NCBI GenBank assembly: GCA_016720595.1
Contig: JADKKI010000019.1
Coordinates: 1 to 64,000 of the forward strand
Source: Myxococcales bacterium
GTDB lineage: Bacteria; Myxococcota_A; Polyangia; Haliangiales; Haliangiaceae
Direction of reading: 5' to 3'
DNA length: 64,000 nucleotides
The stretch's first letter is position 1. Each line of letters begins with the position of its first letter. The notes under the pieces were generated by a model that saw only the letters and a list, made by a program, of their open reading frames with translations, made no database searches and was not told where the DNA came from. Position numbers and translations under genes: made by a program. Below are positions 18,110-26,753 of this stretch, piece after piece.

Positions 18110-19132
18110 TCAGGGGCGCGGGTGCGCGAGGAAGAACTCCACCACCTCGGCGCCCCACACGAACCCGGCGGCCTGCTCGCAGCGGAACGAGAACAGCTGG
18201 CCCGGCTGGTTGCCCGGATCCGTCGAGCCGGGGAAGCAGTGCCCCTGTAGCACCGACGCCGAGACCAGCGGCACCTGCGCGCGCGACGAATAGTCGTGAG
18301 CGAGGAACTCGAGCACGGTGCCTGCGCCGTCGCTCCAGCGGCTACGCGTGAACGTGGGGCTCGATTCGATCACGCCCTCCGCCGTCAGGTGCCACGCACT
18401 CACGATCGCGTCGACCTGCGGCTGTGCGCACGAGAACGGGATGTAGTTGTGATCTGCGCGGCCGTGCATGTAGAGGATCGGTAGCTTGCGGCTCGGGATC
18501 TCGGTGCCGGTGAACGTGCACGCGGCTTGCCCGGCTGGATTGCCGATCACCGGGCAGCTCGAGGCCGCTGCGGCGGGCGCGACCGAGGCGAACAGATCGG
18601 CGTGCGAGCACAGGAACCGCCACGTCATGAAGCCGCCCTGCGAGAACCCGGTCATGTGCACACGCGCCGGATCGATCGCGTACACGGCGATCGCGCGGGT
18701 CAGCACGTCATAGACCTTCGGCTCGTCGGCCTCGCTCCACGAGGCCTGCGGGGGAGCCGGGTTCGCGCTGGGCTGGAGCACGACGAAGCCGGCGGCACCA
18801 CCTCGTGCGCGCAGGCCCGAGTTCGCCTCCTCCATCGGACCACTCATCGTCAGGCCGTGGACATCGAGGATGATCCCGCAGCCCCCTTCGACGCACGCCG
18901 CCGGGACCTCGACGTCGAACGTGATCCCGTTGCACGTGTAGACGCGATGACCGGCGCCAGGCGAGGGGAAGCACGGGTCGGCGACGGGTGCGCGCGCATC
19001 GGCGCTCCGCGCATCGATCGCGGGCGCATCGAGGCTGCGCGCGTCGATCGGATCCGCGGCCGGCGGTGTTCCGCTGCTGCAACCCACGACGAGGGCGAGG
19101 ACGAGGGCGACGCAAGCGACGAGTCTGGTCAT
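18110..19132 (-). CDS. Lipoprotein esterase of the PHB-depolymerase/LpqC type
   Basis: A 340-residue alpha/beta hydrolase on a lipoprotein anchor (MTRLVACVALVLALVVGC). An Ala/Asp-rich linker (residues 20-50) leads to the catalytic domain. This has an oxyanion-like segment (GIILDVHGLTMSG), the nucleophile elbow GFSQGG, an acid candidate in LYMHGRADHNYIP, and a His near LQGHCFPG. Relatives cleave polyhydroxybutyrate, feruloyl or acetyl esters outside the cell. The start is the ATG at 19132 after GAGG. It is 11 bp downstream of the GDSL esterase gene, so the two probably form an operon of surface esterases. Confidence 0.82.
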   Translation of the reverse strand: MTRLVACVALVLALVVGCSSGTPPAADPIDARSLDAPAIDARSADARAPVADPCFPSPGAGHRVYTCNGITFDVEVPAACVEGGCGIILDVHGLTMSGPMEEANSGLRARGGAAGFVVLQPSANPAPPQASWSEADEPKVYDVLTRAIAVYAIDPARVHMTGFSQGGFMTWRFLCSHADLFASVAPAAAASSCPVIGNPAGQAACTFTGTEIPSRKLPILYMHGRADHNYIPFSCAQPQVDAIVSAWHLTAEGVIESSPTFTRSRWSDGAGTVLEFLAHDYSSRAQVPLVSASVLQGHCFPGSTDPGNQPGQLFSFRCEQAAGFVWGAEVVEFFLAHPRP

Positions 19133-19143
19133 GAGGTCCTCGC

Positions 19144-20163
19144 TCAGTCCGCGATCGTGACGTCGAACAGCCGCGCGAGCGCCTGGTGTCCGGTCGGGTT
19201 CGGGTGGATGCAGGTCAGATCGAACCACGTCGGTGTGTTCGGTCCGCGATAGCAGGGGCTGTTCGGATCGTCGGCGTGGAACCCATGACCGCAGAAGTTC
19301 TCGAGCGAGAACACCATGTCTGCCTGGTGCTCCACCGCGATCCGCATGTACTGCTCGGTCGCGCGCAGATAGGCGGGCGTCATCTGCGGTGCGGCCATCG
19401 CATCGAAGCCGGCGATCGCGGCCGCCGGGCACGACAGCAGATCACCGGTGGCATCCGTGAACTCGTAGACGTTGGAGAACACCACGTAGGAGCCGTTGGG
19501 GAAGTGCGCCGGATCCTTGAGCCAGGTCACCGCGGTCTCGAGCTGCTGGAGGGCGAGGTCGACCTTCGCCATCGTCTGCGCCGGCGTATCTCCCGCGGTC
19601 GCTTCCTTGGCGATCGCGCTCATGTCGTTGCCGCCGACCGTCATCACGATCAACGTCTTCCGGTTCTCCACCTCCGGCAGGCAGTGCCGGATCTGTTCGT
19701 GGGGCGGCCCGAACAGATCATCGGTCCGCGCGCCCCAGTTCGAGCAGTCCTGGATGTCGATGAACAGGCCGAACCTCGCGCGCATCTCGTTGGCGACCAG
19801 GGTCCGGTAGAACGCGGTCGGGAGCGTGGGCGGGGTCCCCGTGGTGATCGAGTCACCCAGGAACACCACCCGCTCGACGCCGGTGATCTGCTGGTAGTTG
19901 GTCCCGGTGCAGTCTGCGTTGACCACCGGACTGAACTGGTTGTAGTTCGGGTGGGGCTTGGTCGGGTCGGTCGGGGGGAAGCACTGGTCGACCGCCGACA
20001 GGGTCGCGTCGGTGGCGGCGTCCGGCAGGCCATCGACCTTCGCGTCGTGACCCACGGCGGAGTCGGGCAGGGCGGACCCATCCAGCGGGACGTCATGACC
20101 CTGCGAGCTCGCACATGCGGAGGCGAGGAGGAGAGCTGCGGACAGGACACGATGCGTGATCAC
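19144..20163 (-). CDS. SGNH/GDSL-family esterase lipoprotein
   Basis: A 339-residue lipoprotein with signal ITHRVLSAALLLASAC; the GTG start at 20163 gives the best signal. After a Pro/Asp linker come the SGNH blocks: block I VVFLGDSITTG with the catalytic Ser, a Gly-containing block II, block III VGGNDMS with the Asn, and block V DLTCIHPNPTGH with Asp and His. Such enzymes hydrolyse acyl esters of sugars, lipids or polymers at the cell surface. It starts upstream of the esterase gene on the same strand and is divergent from the beta-propeller gene across 131 bp. Confidence 0.85.
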   Translation of the reverse strand: MITHRVLSAALLLASACASSQGHDVPLDGSALPDSAVGHDAKVDGLPDAATDATLSAVDQCFPPTDPTKPHPNYNQFSPVVNADCTGTNYQQITGVERVVFLGDSITTGTPPTLPTAFYRTLVANEMRARFGLFIDIQDCSNWGARTDDLFGPPHEQIRHCLPEVENRKTLIVMTVGGNDMSAIAKEATAGDTPAQTMAKVDLALQQLETAVTWLKDPAHFPNGSYVVFSNVYEFTDATGDLLSCPAAAIAGFDAMAAPQMTPAYLRATEQYMRIAVEHQADMVFSLENFCGHGFHADDPNSPCYRGPNTPTWFDLTCIHPNPTGHQALARLFDVTIAD

Positions 20164-20253
20164 GTGCGCGCGATGTGCAAGCGATGTGCGCGCTCTAACC
20201 CGTGGAGATCCCACGCTGGACACCCGCGTCGACCAGATCTGGACAGGTCGCTC

Positions 20254-20288
20254 ACCGGCTTGACGCCGGTCGCGGCCATTGCGTAACT
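20254..20288 (+). promoter_or_regulatory. Putative promoter with overlapping inverted repeat
   Basis: A -35-like TTGACG (20260-20265) and a -10-like GTAACT (20283-20288) are 17 bases apart. Transcription would start at about the GTG at 20295, giving a leaderless message. ACCGGC and GCCGGT form an inverted repeat around the -35 element, an operator-like arrangement. Sequence match only. Confidence 0.35.
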
Positions 20289-20294
20289 GCCGCC

Positions 20295-23243
20295 GTGCGA
20301 ACCAAGCTGATCGTGGTCGTTGCGGGGGTGGCGCTTGGCGCGGGAGGCGTCGCGGCATGGCGATTGGCCCGTGAGGGCGATGACGGTGACCGGGGCCACC
20401 GCCGCGATCACGATGAGGACGAGCGCGAAGCGGGTCACGGCCCCCAGCGCGAGGATAGCCGGAGCAAGCTCCCCGGCATTCATCGCGCGGGTCCCAAGGA
20501 GCTGGCGGTACGGAACCGGGTCGGTCGCACCGAAGCGGCCAAGCTAGCTGGCAAGGCCGGCCAGCTCGCGCGGCTGCCGTCGGTGCCCGCGACCACGTGG
20601 GTCAGCATCGGGCCCGATGATGCGCCCAAGGAGTTCAACTTCTTCGAGATCGCAGGCGTCGACTCCGGCCGGCCGAACTCGATCGTGGTCGATCCGCGCG
20701 ACCCCAACGTGGTCTACGTCGCGGTGTCGGGCGGGGGCGTGTGGAAATCGTATGACTTCCTGTCGGCCCACCAGGCGTGGCACCCGACGATGGACACCCA
20801 GCCGAACCTCGCGGTGGGGGCGCTGGCGATCGATGCCGATCACCCCGATACGCTGTATGCCGGCACCGGCGACTTCGTCGATGCCTCCGGCAACACGGTG
20901 CAGAAGACCATCGATGGCGGGGGAACCTGGGGCACGCCGGTCGAGCTCGCGGGCACGTATCCGGGAGCCAACGGCGTCGCAGCGAATGTCGGCTCGATCC
21001 GCTCGCTCGCGGTTCGTGGCGATCTCGTGTTCGCCGCCACGGATGCCGGTCTGTTCCAGTCCACCGATGCCGGCGCGAGCTTTCAGCTCGTGGATCTCCC
21101 GAACCCCGATGGCAAGCTGCTCGCGGAATCGTTGTTCAGCATCGTCGAGATCGGCGGCGGTGGCTGGGTGGCCAGCGGGATGGCAGCGTGCGACGAGGAT
21201 CGCGGCGCTCCTGGACTGTTCGGGTTCGATCCCAACCCGGGGTTCTGCCCGCTCGGCAACAACGCCGCGTTCTGGCGCACCGCCGATGGCGTGACCTGGA
21301 CGTCGATCACCGCCACACCGGCGGTCGCCGGCACGGGGCGCACGATGCTCGCGGCGGGGCCGACGAGCGATCCCGCGCACACCGCGGTCTACGCGTACAT
21401 CGGCTCGGGGTTCGGCAATCGCACGATCGGGTTCTGGCGCTCGCTCGATGGCGGCGCGAGCTGGTCCAACGCCACGGGCTTGCTCGCCAACCCCACGCTG
21501 CTCGATCCCAACGGCGATGACACCTGTCTCGACACCGACATCGGTCACGATCAGAGCTGGTACAACCAGGCGATCGTCGTCGATCCCACCAACGGCGATC
21601 ACGTCCTCGTCGGCGGCAACCTGTGCGGCATGCGCACGCTGAACGGCACCGCCGAGCTCCCGACCTGGGAGCTGGTCTCGCACTGGTTGCCGGGCACCGC
21701 CTATGGCGAGACCGCGAATGGCCGGCTGTCCTACGTGCACGCGGACTGGCACACGGCGACCTCGGTCTCGATCGATGGCGTGCTGCGGACCTTCGCGGGC
21801 ACCGATGGCGGTGTGTTCAGCACCACCACGGTGTTCGATCCGGCGACCCCCGCCGAGCAGGTCACCTGGACCCATCACAACCGCGGGCTCACCACGCACC
21901 TCATGTACTCGGTGGCGTCGGGCGATCCGGTGACCGGTGATCCGTTCCTCGCGTTCTCGGGCCTGCAGGACAACGGCACCCGGTTCCGTGCAGATCCGCA
22001 TCATCCGGCGGCGTTCAACCAGGCGATCGGCGGTGATGGGATCGGCGCCACCGTGCACGCCGCCACCAGCGGCACCACCTACTGGGCGAGCGTCCAGTTC
22101 GAGCGCTGCTTCTGCAAGCCCGCGGAGAACGACTGCTCCGTGGAGGTGCCCGAAGCGGAGGATCCCGATTCGCACTGGCACTTCACCGCTTCGCCCACGG
22201 GCCCCGCGCTCGAGGATCGCGCTCTCGAGGAGCGGATGCGCGAGCGTGCCCGGATCACCGGCGAGGATCAGGAGCCGTTCCTGATGCACTACGCGAACGT
22301 CGAGACTGACACCGTCGGGCAGAGCGTGCTGTCTCACAGCGACGGTCGGGTGTTCGTCAGCGAGCCGCAGGGCACCGGCTTCGTGTGGCGCCCGATCTCG
22401 CAAGATCTCAGCACGGACATGTCCGGCAATGGCTTCGCGAACGTGAGTGCGTCGCGAGGCCAGCCCGGGGTGTTTGCGGCCGTGGGCATGACCTCGCTGT
22501 CACCGTTCTGGTACACGACGGCCGGCACCGTGCAGCAGCCGTGGATCGCCACGGGCCCCGTCAGCGTCAACCTCTCGCAGCGGATGAGCGGACCGTCGTC
22601 GATCGACTTCCCGTTCGAGCCGCCGGCAGGCACGCAGCCCGGTCAGGTGTTCATCGGTGCGTTCACCGGCGTGATGACCCCAGCGGGAGAGCCGCCACCC
22701 GATGCCAAGGGGCGCCTCTACCGCACCACCAACTTCGGCGCGACCTGGCAATCGATCGTCGGTGCCGATCCGGCGCATCAGCTCCCGAACGTGCCGATCT
22801 ATGTCGTGAAGTACGATCCGGTGACCCCGACGACGATCTACGCCGGCACCGATCTCGGCGTGTACCTGACGACCGACGATGGCGTGACCTGGAACCGGAT
22901 GGGGGAGGGCCTGCCGATGGTCCCCGTGCGCGACATCTACATCGCGAAGAACCAGGAGTTCATCCGGGTGGCGACCTATGGCCGCGGGCTGTGGGAGATC
23001 TATCCGAGCGCGGGCGCGAACCGCGGCGTCGCCGGCGATGGGGACTACGATCGCAACCTCAAGATCGATTGGATCGATGTCGCGGCGCTGTCGTCGCGGC
23101 TCGGCGTCACCCCGGCGAACACCACGCCCCCGTTCTATTCGTGGATCCTCGATCTCTCGGCGGCCGGCAGCGATCCACCGCTCGCCGCGATCGACCGTTC
23201 CGATCTCTCAGCCCTCGTGCGGAAGTTCGGAGGTCACCCGTGA
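20295..23243 (+). CDS. Secreted BNR/sortilin-type beta-propeller protein with dockerin-like tail
   Basis: A 982-residue exported protein. The N-terminus (RTKLIVVVAGVALGAGGVAAW) is a signal peptide or anchor, followed by a charged linker. Residues about 95-890 hold repeated propeller blades with Asp-box-like motifs: YAGTGDF, STDAGASF, RSLDGGASWS, RTTNFGATW, TTDDGVTW. Such folds bind glycans or other polymers or act as glycosidases; no catalytic set is clear. The last 65 residues look like a dockerin: GDGDYDRNLKIDWIDVAAL, then a second loop ending IDRSDLSALVRKFGG. The stop overlaps the GTG of the next gene (GTGA). The GTG at 20295 is preferred because it sits at the signal peptide. Confidence 0.82.
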   Translation: MRTKLIVVVAGVALGAGGVAAWRLAREGDDGDRGHRRDHDEDEREAGHGPQREDSRSKLPGIHRAGPKELAVRNRVGRTEAAKLAGKAGQLARLPSVPATTWVSIGPDDAPKEFNFFEIAGVDSGRPNSIVVDPRDPNVVYVAVSGGGVWKSYDFLSAHQAWHPTMDTQPNLAVGALAIDADHPDTLYAGTGDFVDASGNTVQKTIDGGGTWGTPVELAGTYPGANGVAANVGSIRSLAVRGDLVFAATDAGLFQSTDAGASFQLVDLPNPDGKLLAESLFSIVEIGGGGWVASGMAACDEDRGAPGLFGFDPNPGFCPLGNNAAFWRTADGVTWTSITATPAVAGTGRTMLAAGPTSDPAHTAVYAYIGSGFGNRTIGFWRSLDGGASWSNATGLLANPTLLDPNGDDTCLDTDIGHDQSWYNQAIVVDPTNGDHVLVGGNLCGMRTLNGTAELPTWELVSHWLPGTAYGETANGRLSYVHADWHTATSVSIDGVLRTFAGTDGGVFSTTTVFDPATPAEQVTWTHHNRGLTTHLMYSVASGDPVTGDPFLAFSGLQDNGTRFRADPHHPAAFNQAIGGDGIGATVHAATSGTTYWASVQFERCFCKPAENDCSVEVPEAEDPDSHWHFTASPTGPALEDRALEERMRERARITGEDQEPFLMHYANVETDTVGQSVLSHSDGRVFVSEPQGTGFVWRPISQDLSTDMSGNGFANVSASRGQPGVFAAVGMTSLSPFWYTTAGTVQQPWIATGPVSVNLSQRMSGPSSIDFPFEPPAGTQPGQVFIGAFTGVMTPAGEPPPDAKGRLYRTTNFGATWQSIVGADPAHQLPNVPIYVVKYDPVTPTTIYAGTDLGVYLTTDDGVTWNRMGEGLPMVPVRDIYIAKNQEFIRVATYGRGLWEIYPSAGANRGVAGDGDYDRNLKIDWIDVAALSSRLGVTPANTTPPFYSWILDLSAAGSDPPLAAIDRSDLSALVRKFGGHP

Positions 23244-23800
23244 ACCGCGCCGTCCTCGCTCTCGTTCCCGTCGTGCTCGCCGCCTGCGGTGACAACGCGC
23301 TGCCCCGGCTGTCGTACACGAACCCTCCACCCGGCGGCGCGCTGCGCCTGATCGCCGGCGATCGCGCGAGTGCGAGCCGCCTCTCGCTCTCGTTCGTGGT
23401 CGGCGATCAACCGGTCACCGGGTACGCGGTCGGCTTCGATCTCCCGCTCGCACCGGATCGCGTGCAGCTCGCGAGCTTCACCGCAGGCCGCGCGCTCGAT
23501 GCCGGCGCGAGCGTGCCCTCCGCGATGGCCAGGATCCCGTACAACGGGCCGCTCGCGAACAACCTCGTCACCGCTCAGTCCCAGCAGGGCGCTACCGATA
23601 CCGAGCTCGCACCTGGCAGCGTGCTGTTCTCGCTCGAGCTGGTCGCGGGCACCGACGCGCCGGAGGGCGTGGTGTTCGATGGCACCGCCGCCGAGTTCCT
23701 GCTGCCCTCGGGCGGCATGCGCGCGCGCTCCGGGACCACCGTGGTGGCGGCGCCCGATGTGGCGATCGGCCGTCTCGAGCTCGGCCCTCAGAGCCCGTGA
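23240..23800 (+). CDS. Lipoprotein with possible cohesin-like domain
   Basis: A 186-residue lipoprotein with signal MNRAVLALVPVVLAAC (Cys at residue 16). The mature part is one beta-sandwich-like domain: LSLSFVVGDQPVTGYAVGF, LPLAPDRVQLASF and SVLFSLELVAG. These are spaced like the strands of cohesin domains, which also pair a tgYdf-like strand with a late gtLftltf-like strand. That match is by eye and is inference. The gene overlaps the dockerin-like gene by four bases and has its own GGAGG seven bases before the GTG, so the two products should be made in step and may bind each other at the outer membrane. Confidence 0.7.
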   Translation: MNRAVLALVPVVLAACGDNALPRLSYTNPPPGGALRLIAGDRASASRLSLSFVVGDQPVTGYAVGFDLPLAPDRVQLASFTAGRALDAGASVPSAMARIPYNGPLANNLVTAQSQQGATDTELAPGSVLFSLELVAGTDAPEGVVFDGTAAEFLLPSGGMRARSGTTVVAAPDVAIGRLELGPQSP

Positions 23801-23813
23801 GCGCGTTCGCTCA
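23798..23813. terminator. Short hairpin holding both convergent stop codons
   Basis: TGAGCG and CGCTCA flank a CGTT loop. The TGA of the lipoprotein gene and the TGA of the convergent membrane-protein gene are the outer ends of the stem. The 6-bp stem is short and has no T tract. Confidence 0.35.
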
Positions 23814-24500
23814 GGCGTGATACCAGGGCAAGCTGAACAGCTTGACGATCCCGAACACCGCCACGCTGTAGCCGGCGACGATGAAGCCGTAGCGGAGGCG
23901 GTGCTTGACCACCAGCGCGAGGCCGCCGAGGAACAGCGCGATCGTGAAGAACACGCCATCGAGACCGAACTGGGTCGAGTCTCCGCTGACCTTCTGGCCC
24001 TCGGCGAACGTCTTGTCGGCCTCGGCGAACTTCAGGGCCGCGGGCTCGAGCAGCTTGTCCATGTACTTGTCGCCGAGATCGGTCTCCACGCCGAGCAGCA
24101 GTGTGTCGTCGGGCATGGCGATCGCGGCTTCTTTGTTCCGGCTATGGAACTTCTCGGGATAGCCGAGCGCGAGGTAGCCCTCGTTGGTCATGTGCTGCGT
24201 GTAGAGGTACTTCGCGACCTCGAGCTGGTGCTCCTTGGTCACCGGATCCGCGATCGTGGCGGCGGACAGGATCAGCTCCTTGCCCTTGAGATCGAGCTCC
24301 TCGTCGCGCGTGGCCACCGCGACCGCGTGGTTGTACGCGGTGGACGCCTTGGTCGCCGTGGTGGCTGCCTTGCCGTAGTTCTCGGTGGCGGTGCCGCCCC
24401 ACTGGCTGCTCTGATATCCGGCCCAGCCTCCACCGAGGGCACCGATGCCCAGGAGGATCGCGACCAGTACTTCGTACAACGACGTCTTCTCGACTGACAT
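23811..24500 (-). CDS. Membrane protein with central helical domain (DUF4337-like)
   Basis: A 229-residue inner-membrane protein. One N-terminal hydrophobic helix (LVAILLGIGALGGGWAGY) is followed by a long charged helical region, then two C-terminal helices (VFFTIALFLGGLALVV, YGFIVAGYSVAVFGIV). The arrangement and the SSQW / AYNHAVAVATRDEEL segments resemble the DUF4337 group, whose function is unknown. The start is the ATG at 24500; in-frame sequence further upstream is compositionally non-coding. It is convergent with the lipoprotein gene and shares its hairpin. Confidence 0.72.
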   Translation of the reverse strand: MSVEKTSLYEVLVAILLGIGALGGGWAGYQSSQWGGTATENYGKAATTATKASTAYNHAVAVATRDEELDLKGKELILSAATIADPVTKEHQLEVAKYLYTQHMTNEGYLALGYPEKFHSRNKEAAIAMPDDTLLLGVETDLGDKYMDKLLEPAALKFAEADKTFAEGQKVSGDSTQFGLDGVFFTIALFLGGLALVVKHRLRYGFIVAGYSVAVFGIVKLFSLPWYHA

Positions 24501-24616
24501 GCGGCCCACCGTACGCAGGGACCGCGCCGGATTCCAAGACGCGGGCGCAACTACTCGTCGCGCACTGGGATCTGCAGCTGCTGGCCGGCGCTCGGCTTCG
24601 CCGCTACGCTTCCACC

Positions 24617-25036
24617 ATGCTTCCTCGCACGATGTCGCGGCAGGCGAAGGGCCGGGTCGCTCCACCGCCCAGGCTGATTCCGGTCGCCCAGGCTGTGGCC
24701 GACGCTGTGGGTAAGCTCCCCGCGGTGATCGCGCAGGCGCACTGGGAGATCGGCTCCCAGACCGAGGTCAACGGCACGGACTTCTACGTCGGCGAACAGG
24801 AGCTCGGGCACATCCACCTCGACGGCGAAGCGCACGTGCCCATCGGCCCGGCCCTCGCCAAGGTCTTGATCGCGGCCGGGCTCGCGCGTCGATTCCGGTG
24901 GTCGAGCGAGTTCGTCGTGGTCGATACGGCAGATCGCGACGATGCCCTGTGGGTGTTCGGGCTGCGCCGGGCCCAGATCGATGGCGCGAGTGAGGCCACG
25001 CTTCGCGAGCAGATCCGTACCCGGGCTGCCCGCTGA
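24617..25036 (+). CDS. Luciferase-domain (DUF5519) family protein
   Basis: A 139-residue soluble protein. The core matches the small luciferase-domain family by eye: GHIHLDGEAHVPIGPALA (the HIHxxG...D/vPf pattern), VLIAAGLARRFRW, and a closing region ALWVFGLRRAQ. The family name comes from fungal luciferase; bacterial members have no proven light-producing role and their function is unknown. There is no signal peptide. The ATG at 24617 begins MLPRTMSR; a second ATG five codons in is possible. It is divergent from the membrane protein across 116 bp. Confidence 0.68.
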   Translation: MLPRTMSRQAKGRVAPPPRLIPVAQAVADAVGKLPAVIAQAHWEIGSQTEVNGTDFYVGEQELGHIHLDGEAHVPIGPALAKVLIAAGLARRFRWSSEFVVVDTADRDDALWVFGLRRAQIDGASEATLREQIRTRAAR

Positions 25037-25057
25037 GGGCGCTACCCCTCATCGTCG

Positions 25058-25702
25058 ATGAAGTACGGGTTGTTGTTCCTGCTCGCCGCCTGTGGCGACA
25101 GCTCCGGGGCGCCGGATGCCAGCCTCCCGCGTGATGCGGCGGCCGATGCGTCGTGGGTTCACGTGGACGACGGCACGCCCACCCGACAGGCGTGCACGCA
25201 GACCCTCGGCAACGCGCTCGGCACGGCGTTCGGGCGCCTCGATGGCCTGCTGGTCGCGATCGTCCCGCCGGGCAATGGCGGATGCAACGCGGATGCAAAT
25301 CACGTCCACCTCCAGGTCAGGATGAATGGCGCGATCTATGACATCGCCGTCGACGTCGGCGGAATGAATGGCGTGGAGGACGTGCACACGACGACCCGAG
25401 ACCTCGTGATGCCCGGGGGACCGTGGAGCGAGGGCTTTCACCCGAGCATCCCCACCGACTACGTCGCGCTGGGTGTCCACGCAGCCGCACTCACGCTCGA
25501 GTCCCGCCAGGTGCTCACCTCCCAGCTGATGTCCGAGCTCGCCACGGCGAACCACGTGTCGGTGTATGCGACGCCCTATGGACCCGACGGTGCCCACCTC
25601 GTGCACCGCAATGGCTCGGGTCACGATGGGATGATCGTGACGCAGCCGCTGTCGACGCCGGCGCACCTGCGGATGTTCTCGTTCACGAGCCAGGCGTTCT
25701 GA
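25058..25702 (+). CDS. Lipoprotein of unknown function
   Basis: A 214-residue lipoprotein with a short signal, MKYGLLFLLAAC, and the acylated Cys at residue 12. An Asp/Ala-rich linker follows (DASLPRDAAADAS). The mature domain has several His-containing strands (NADANHVHLQVRM, RNGSGHDGMIV) and could bind metal, but no known motif is complete. It starts 21 bp after the luciferase-domain gene, so they may be co-transcribed. Confidence 0.68.
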   Translation: MKYGLLFLLAACGDSSGAPDASLPRDAAADASWVHVDDGTPTRQACTQTLGNALGTAFGRLDGLLVAIVPPGNGGCNADANHVHLQVRMNGAIYDIAVDVGGMNGVEDVHTTTRDLVMPGGPWSEGFHPSIPTDYVALGVHAAALTLESRQVLTSQLMSELATANHVSVYATPYGPDGAHLVHRNGSGHDGMIVTQPLSTPAHLRMFSFTSQAF

Positions 25703-25711
25703 GGCCTCTGC

Positions 25712-25733
25712 ATCCCGATCGGTGATTCGGGAT
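25712..25733. terminator. Hairpin between lipoprotein gene and tRNA gene
   Basis: ATCCCGA and TCGGGAT form a perfect 7-bp stem around an 8-base loop. It lies 10 bp past the lipoprotein stop codon and 16 bp past the 3' end of the convergent tRNA gene, so it could end either transcript. Confidence 0.45.
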
Positions 25734-25748
25734 CCGGCGCGATGAGCG

Positions 25749-25830
25749 TGCGATCGGGGGGACTCGAACCCCCACGCGGTTAAGCGCTGCCACCTAAAGA
25801 CAGTGTGTCTACCAATTCCACCACGATCGC
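25749..25830 (-). tRNA. tRNA-Leu (anticodon UAG)
   Basis: On the minus strand the acceptor arms GCGATCG and CGATCGC pair perfectly. The D arm contains GGAATTGGTAGACAC. The anticodon stem CTGTC/GGCAG closes the loop TTTAGGT with anticodon TAG, read as UAG for CUA codons. A variable arm as in class II leucine tRNAs follows, then the T arm with GGTTCGAGTCC. The discriminator base is A and no CCA is encoded. Confidence 0.96.
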
Positions 25831-25932
25831 AGGCACTTAGAGTACCACAACTCCGGTGGTCGATGTCGTCGGGATGACCGCATCTCACCTCGGTGGCTGT
25901 CGATGGTCGCGCGCGCTACCGTCGATGGGCGC

Positions 25933-26739
25933 ATGCGCGGCGAGGCTCGACGACGCGGATGGATCGGGCCGCTCGTGTGGTTCGCCGTCGCCGCGACGGT
26001 GGGCACCCTGATCTGGCGCGACCTGACGAGGGGGCCGTCCTCGTCGGGCTCGTCGGGCTCGAGCGATCCACTGCCGGTGCGAGCGGTCGTCGACGCAGCG
26101 GCACCGAGCGACGTGCGCCCCGACACGGGGGCCCCGCTGGACGCGGCGGCGCCGGCCACACCACCGGATGCACCAGCACCACCCGCGAGCCCGCTCTACA
26201 CCATCACCGACGCGCTCGACGACGTGCTCTCCGGTCCGCTCGTCTTCGTCGGGACCGGGGTGGGCTTCGGGAACGACAGCATCCATGCGTGCGCCTATCG
26301 GAACACGCGCGTCCTGGTGGTCAACTCGTACTGCACGGCCAAGGAGACGCCGGCGTTCAACCTGATCGTGGTGTCCCCGTCGCGAGGCCGGACCGCGGTG
26401 TACGTGGAGGCCGAGGGCCCGATCAGCCCGCTCGCGCGCAGTGACTACAACACGTTCCGGATCGAGGCACATGCACCCATCGCAGAGCCACCGTCGCTGT
26501 CGTTCACGTTCGCCGAGCTGAACGCCTGGGATAGACGTCACTACAACCTGTTCCCACCGGCGTGCACGTTCGAGGCTGGCCGAGGGCAATGCTCCTCGGA
26601 GCTCGAGGCGAAGCGCGAGGCCTGGGCGCCCGTCAGCGAGGCGTTCCTCGCCGCTCCGCCTGCGGAGTGGTTCCGGCTCGTCAAGGATCTCCACGCCCGC
26701 GCCGCGCGTGACCGCGGACGCGCGAACCCGTCGAAGTAG
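25933..26739 (+). CDS. Single-pass membrane-anchored protein
   Basis: A protein of about 268 residues. A basic N-terminus (MRGEARRRGW) and one hydrophobic helix (IGPLVWFAVAATVGTLIW) are followed by a long Ser/Gly and Pro/Ala/Asp linker, then a folded domain from about residue 85. The domain includes cysteines (SIHACAYRN, NSYCTAKE, PACTFEAGRGQC) that may form disulfides, consistent with export. No family was recognised. An ATG at 25903 is also in frame; 25933 gives a more typical membrane anchor. Confidence 0.65.
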   Translation: MRGEARRRGWIGPLVWFAVAATVGTLIWRDLTRGPSSSGSSGSSDPLPVRAVVDAAAPSDVRPDTGAPLDAAAPATPPDAPAPPASPLYTITDALDDVLSGPLVFVGTGVGFGNDSIHACAYRNTRVLVVNSYCTAKETPAFNLIVVSPSRGRTAVYVEAEGPISPLARSDYNTFRIEAHAPIAEPPSLSFTFAELNAWDRRHYNLFPPACTFEAGRGQCSSELEAKREAWAPVSEAFLAAPPAEWFRLVKDLHARAARDRGRANPSK

Positions 26740-26753
26740 CGGCCTGCCTACTT
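26734..26753. terminator. Short hairpin over two convergent stop codons
   Basis: AAGTAG and CTACTT pair around an 8-base loop, and each arm contains the TAG stop of one of the flanking genes. The stem is only 6 bp, so its function is uncertain. Confidence 0.35.

Noticed and set aside
20155..20166. Palindrome CGTGATCACG at the GDSL esterase start
   Set aside because: Short, and easily explained by the coding sequence; no second copy suggests an operator.
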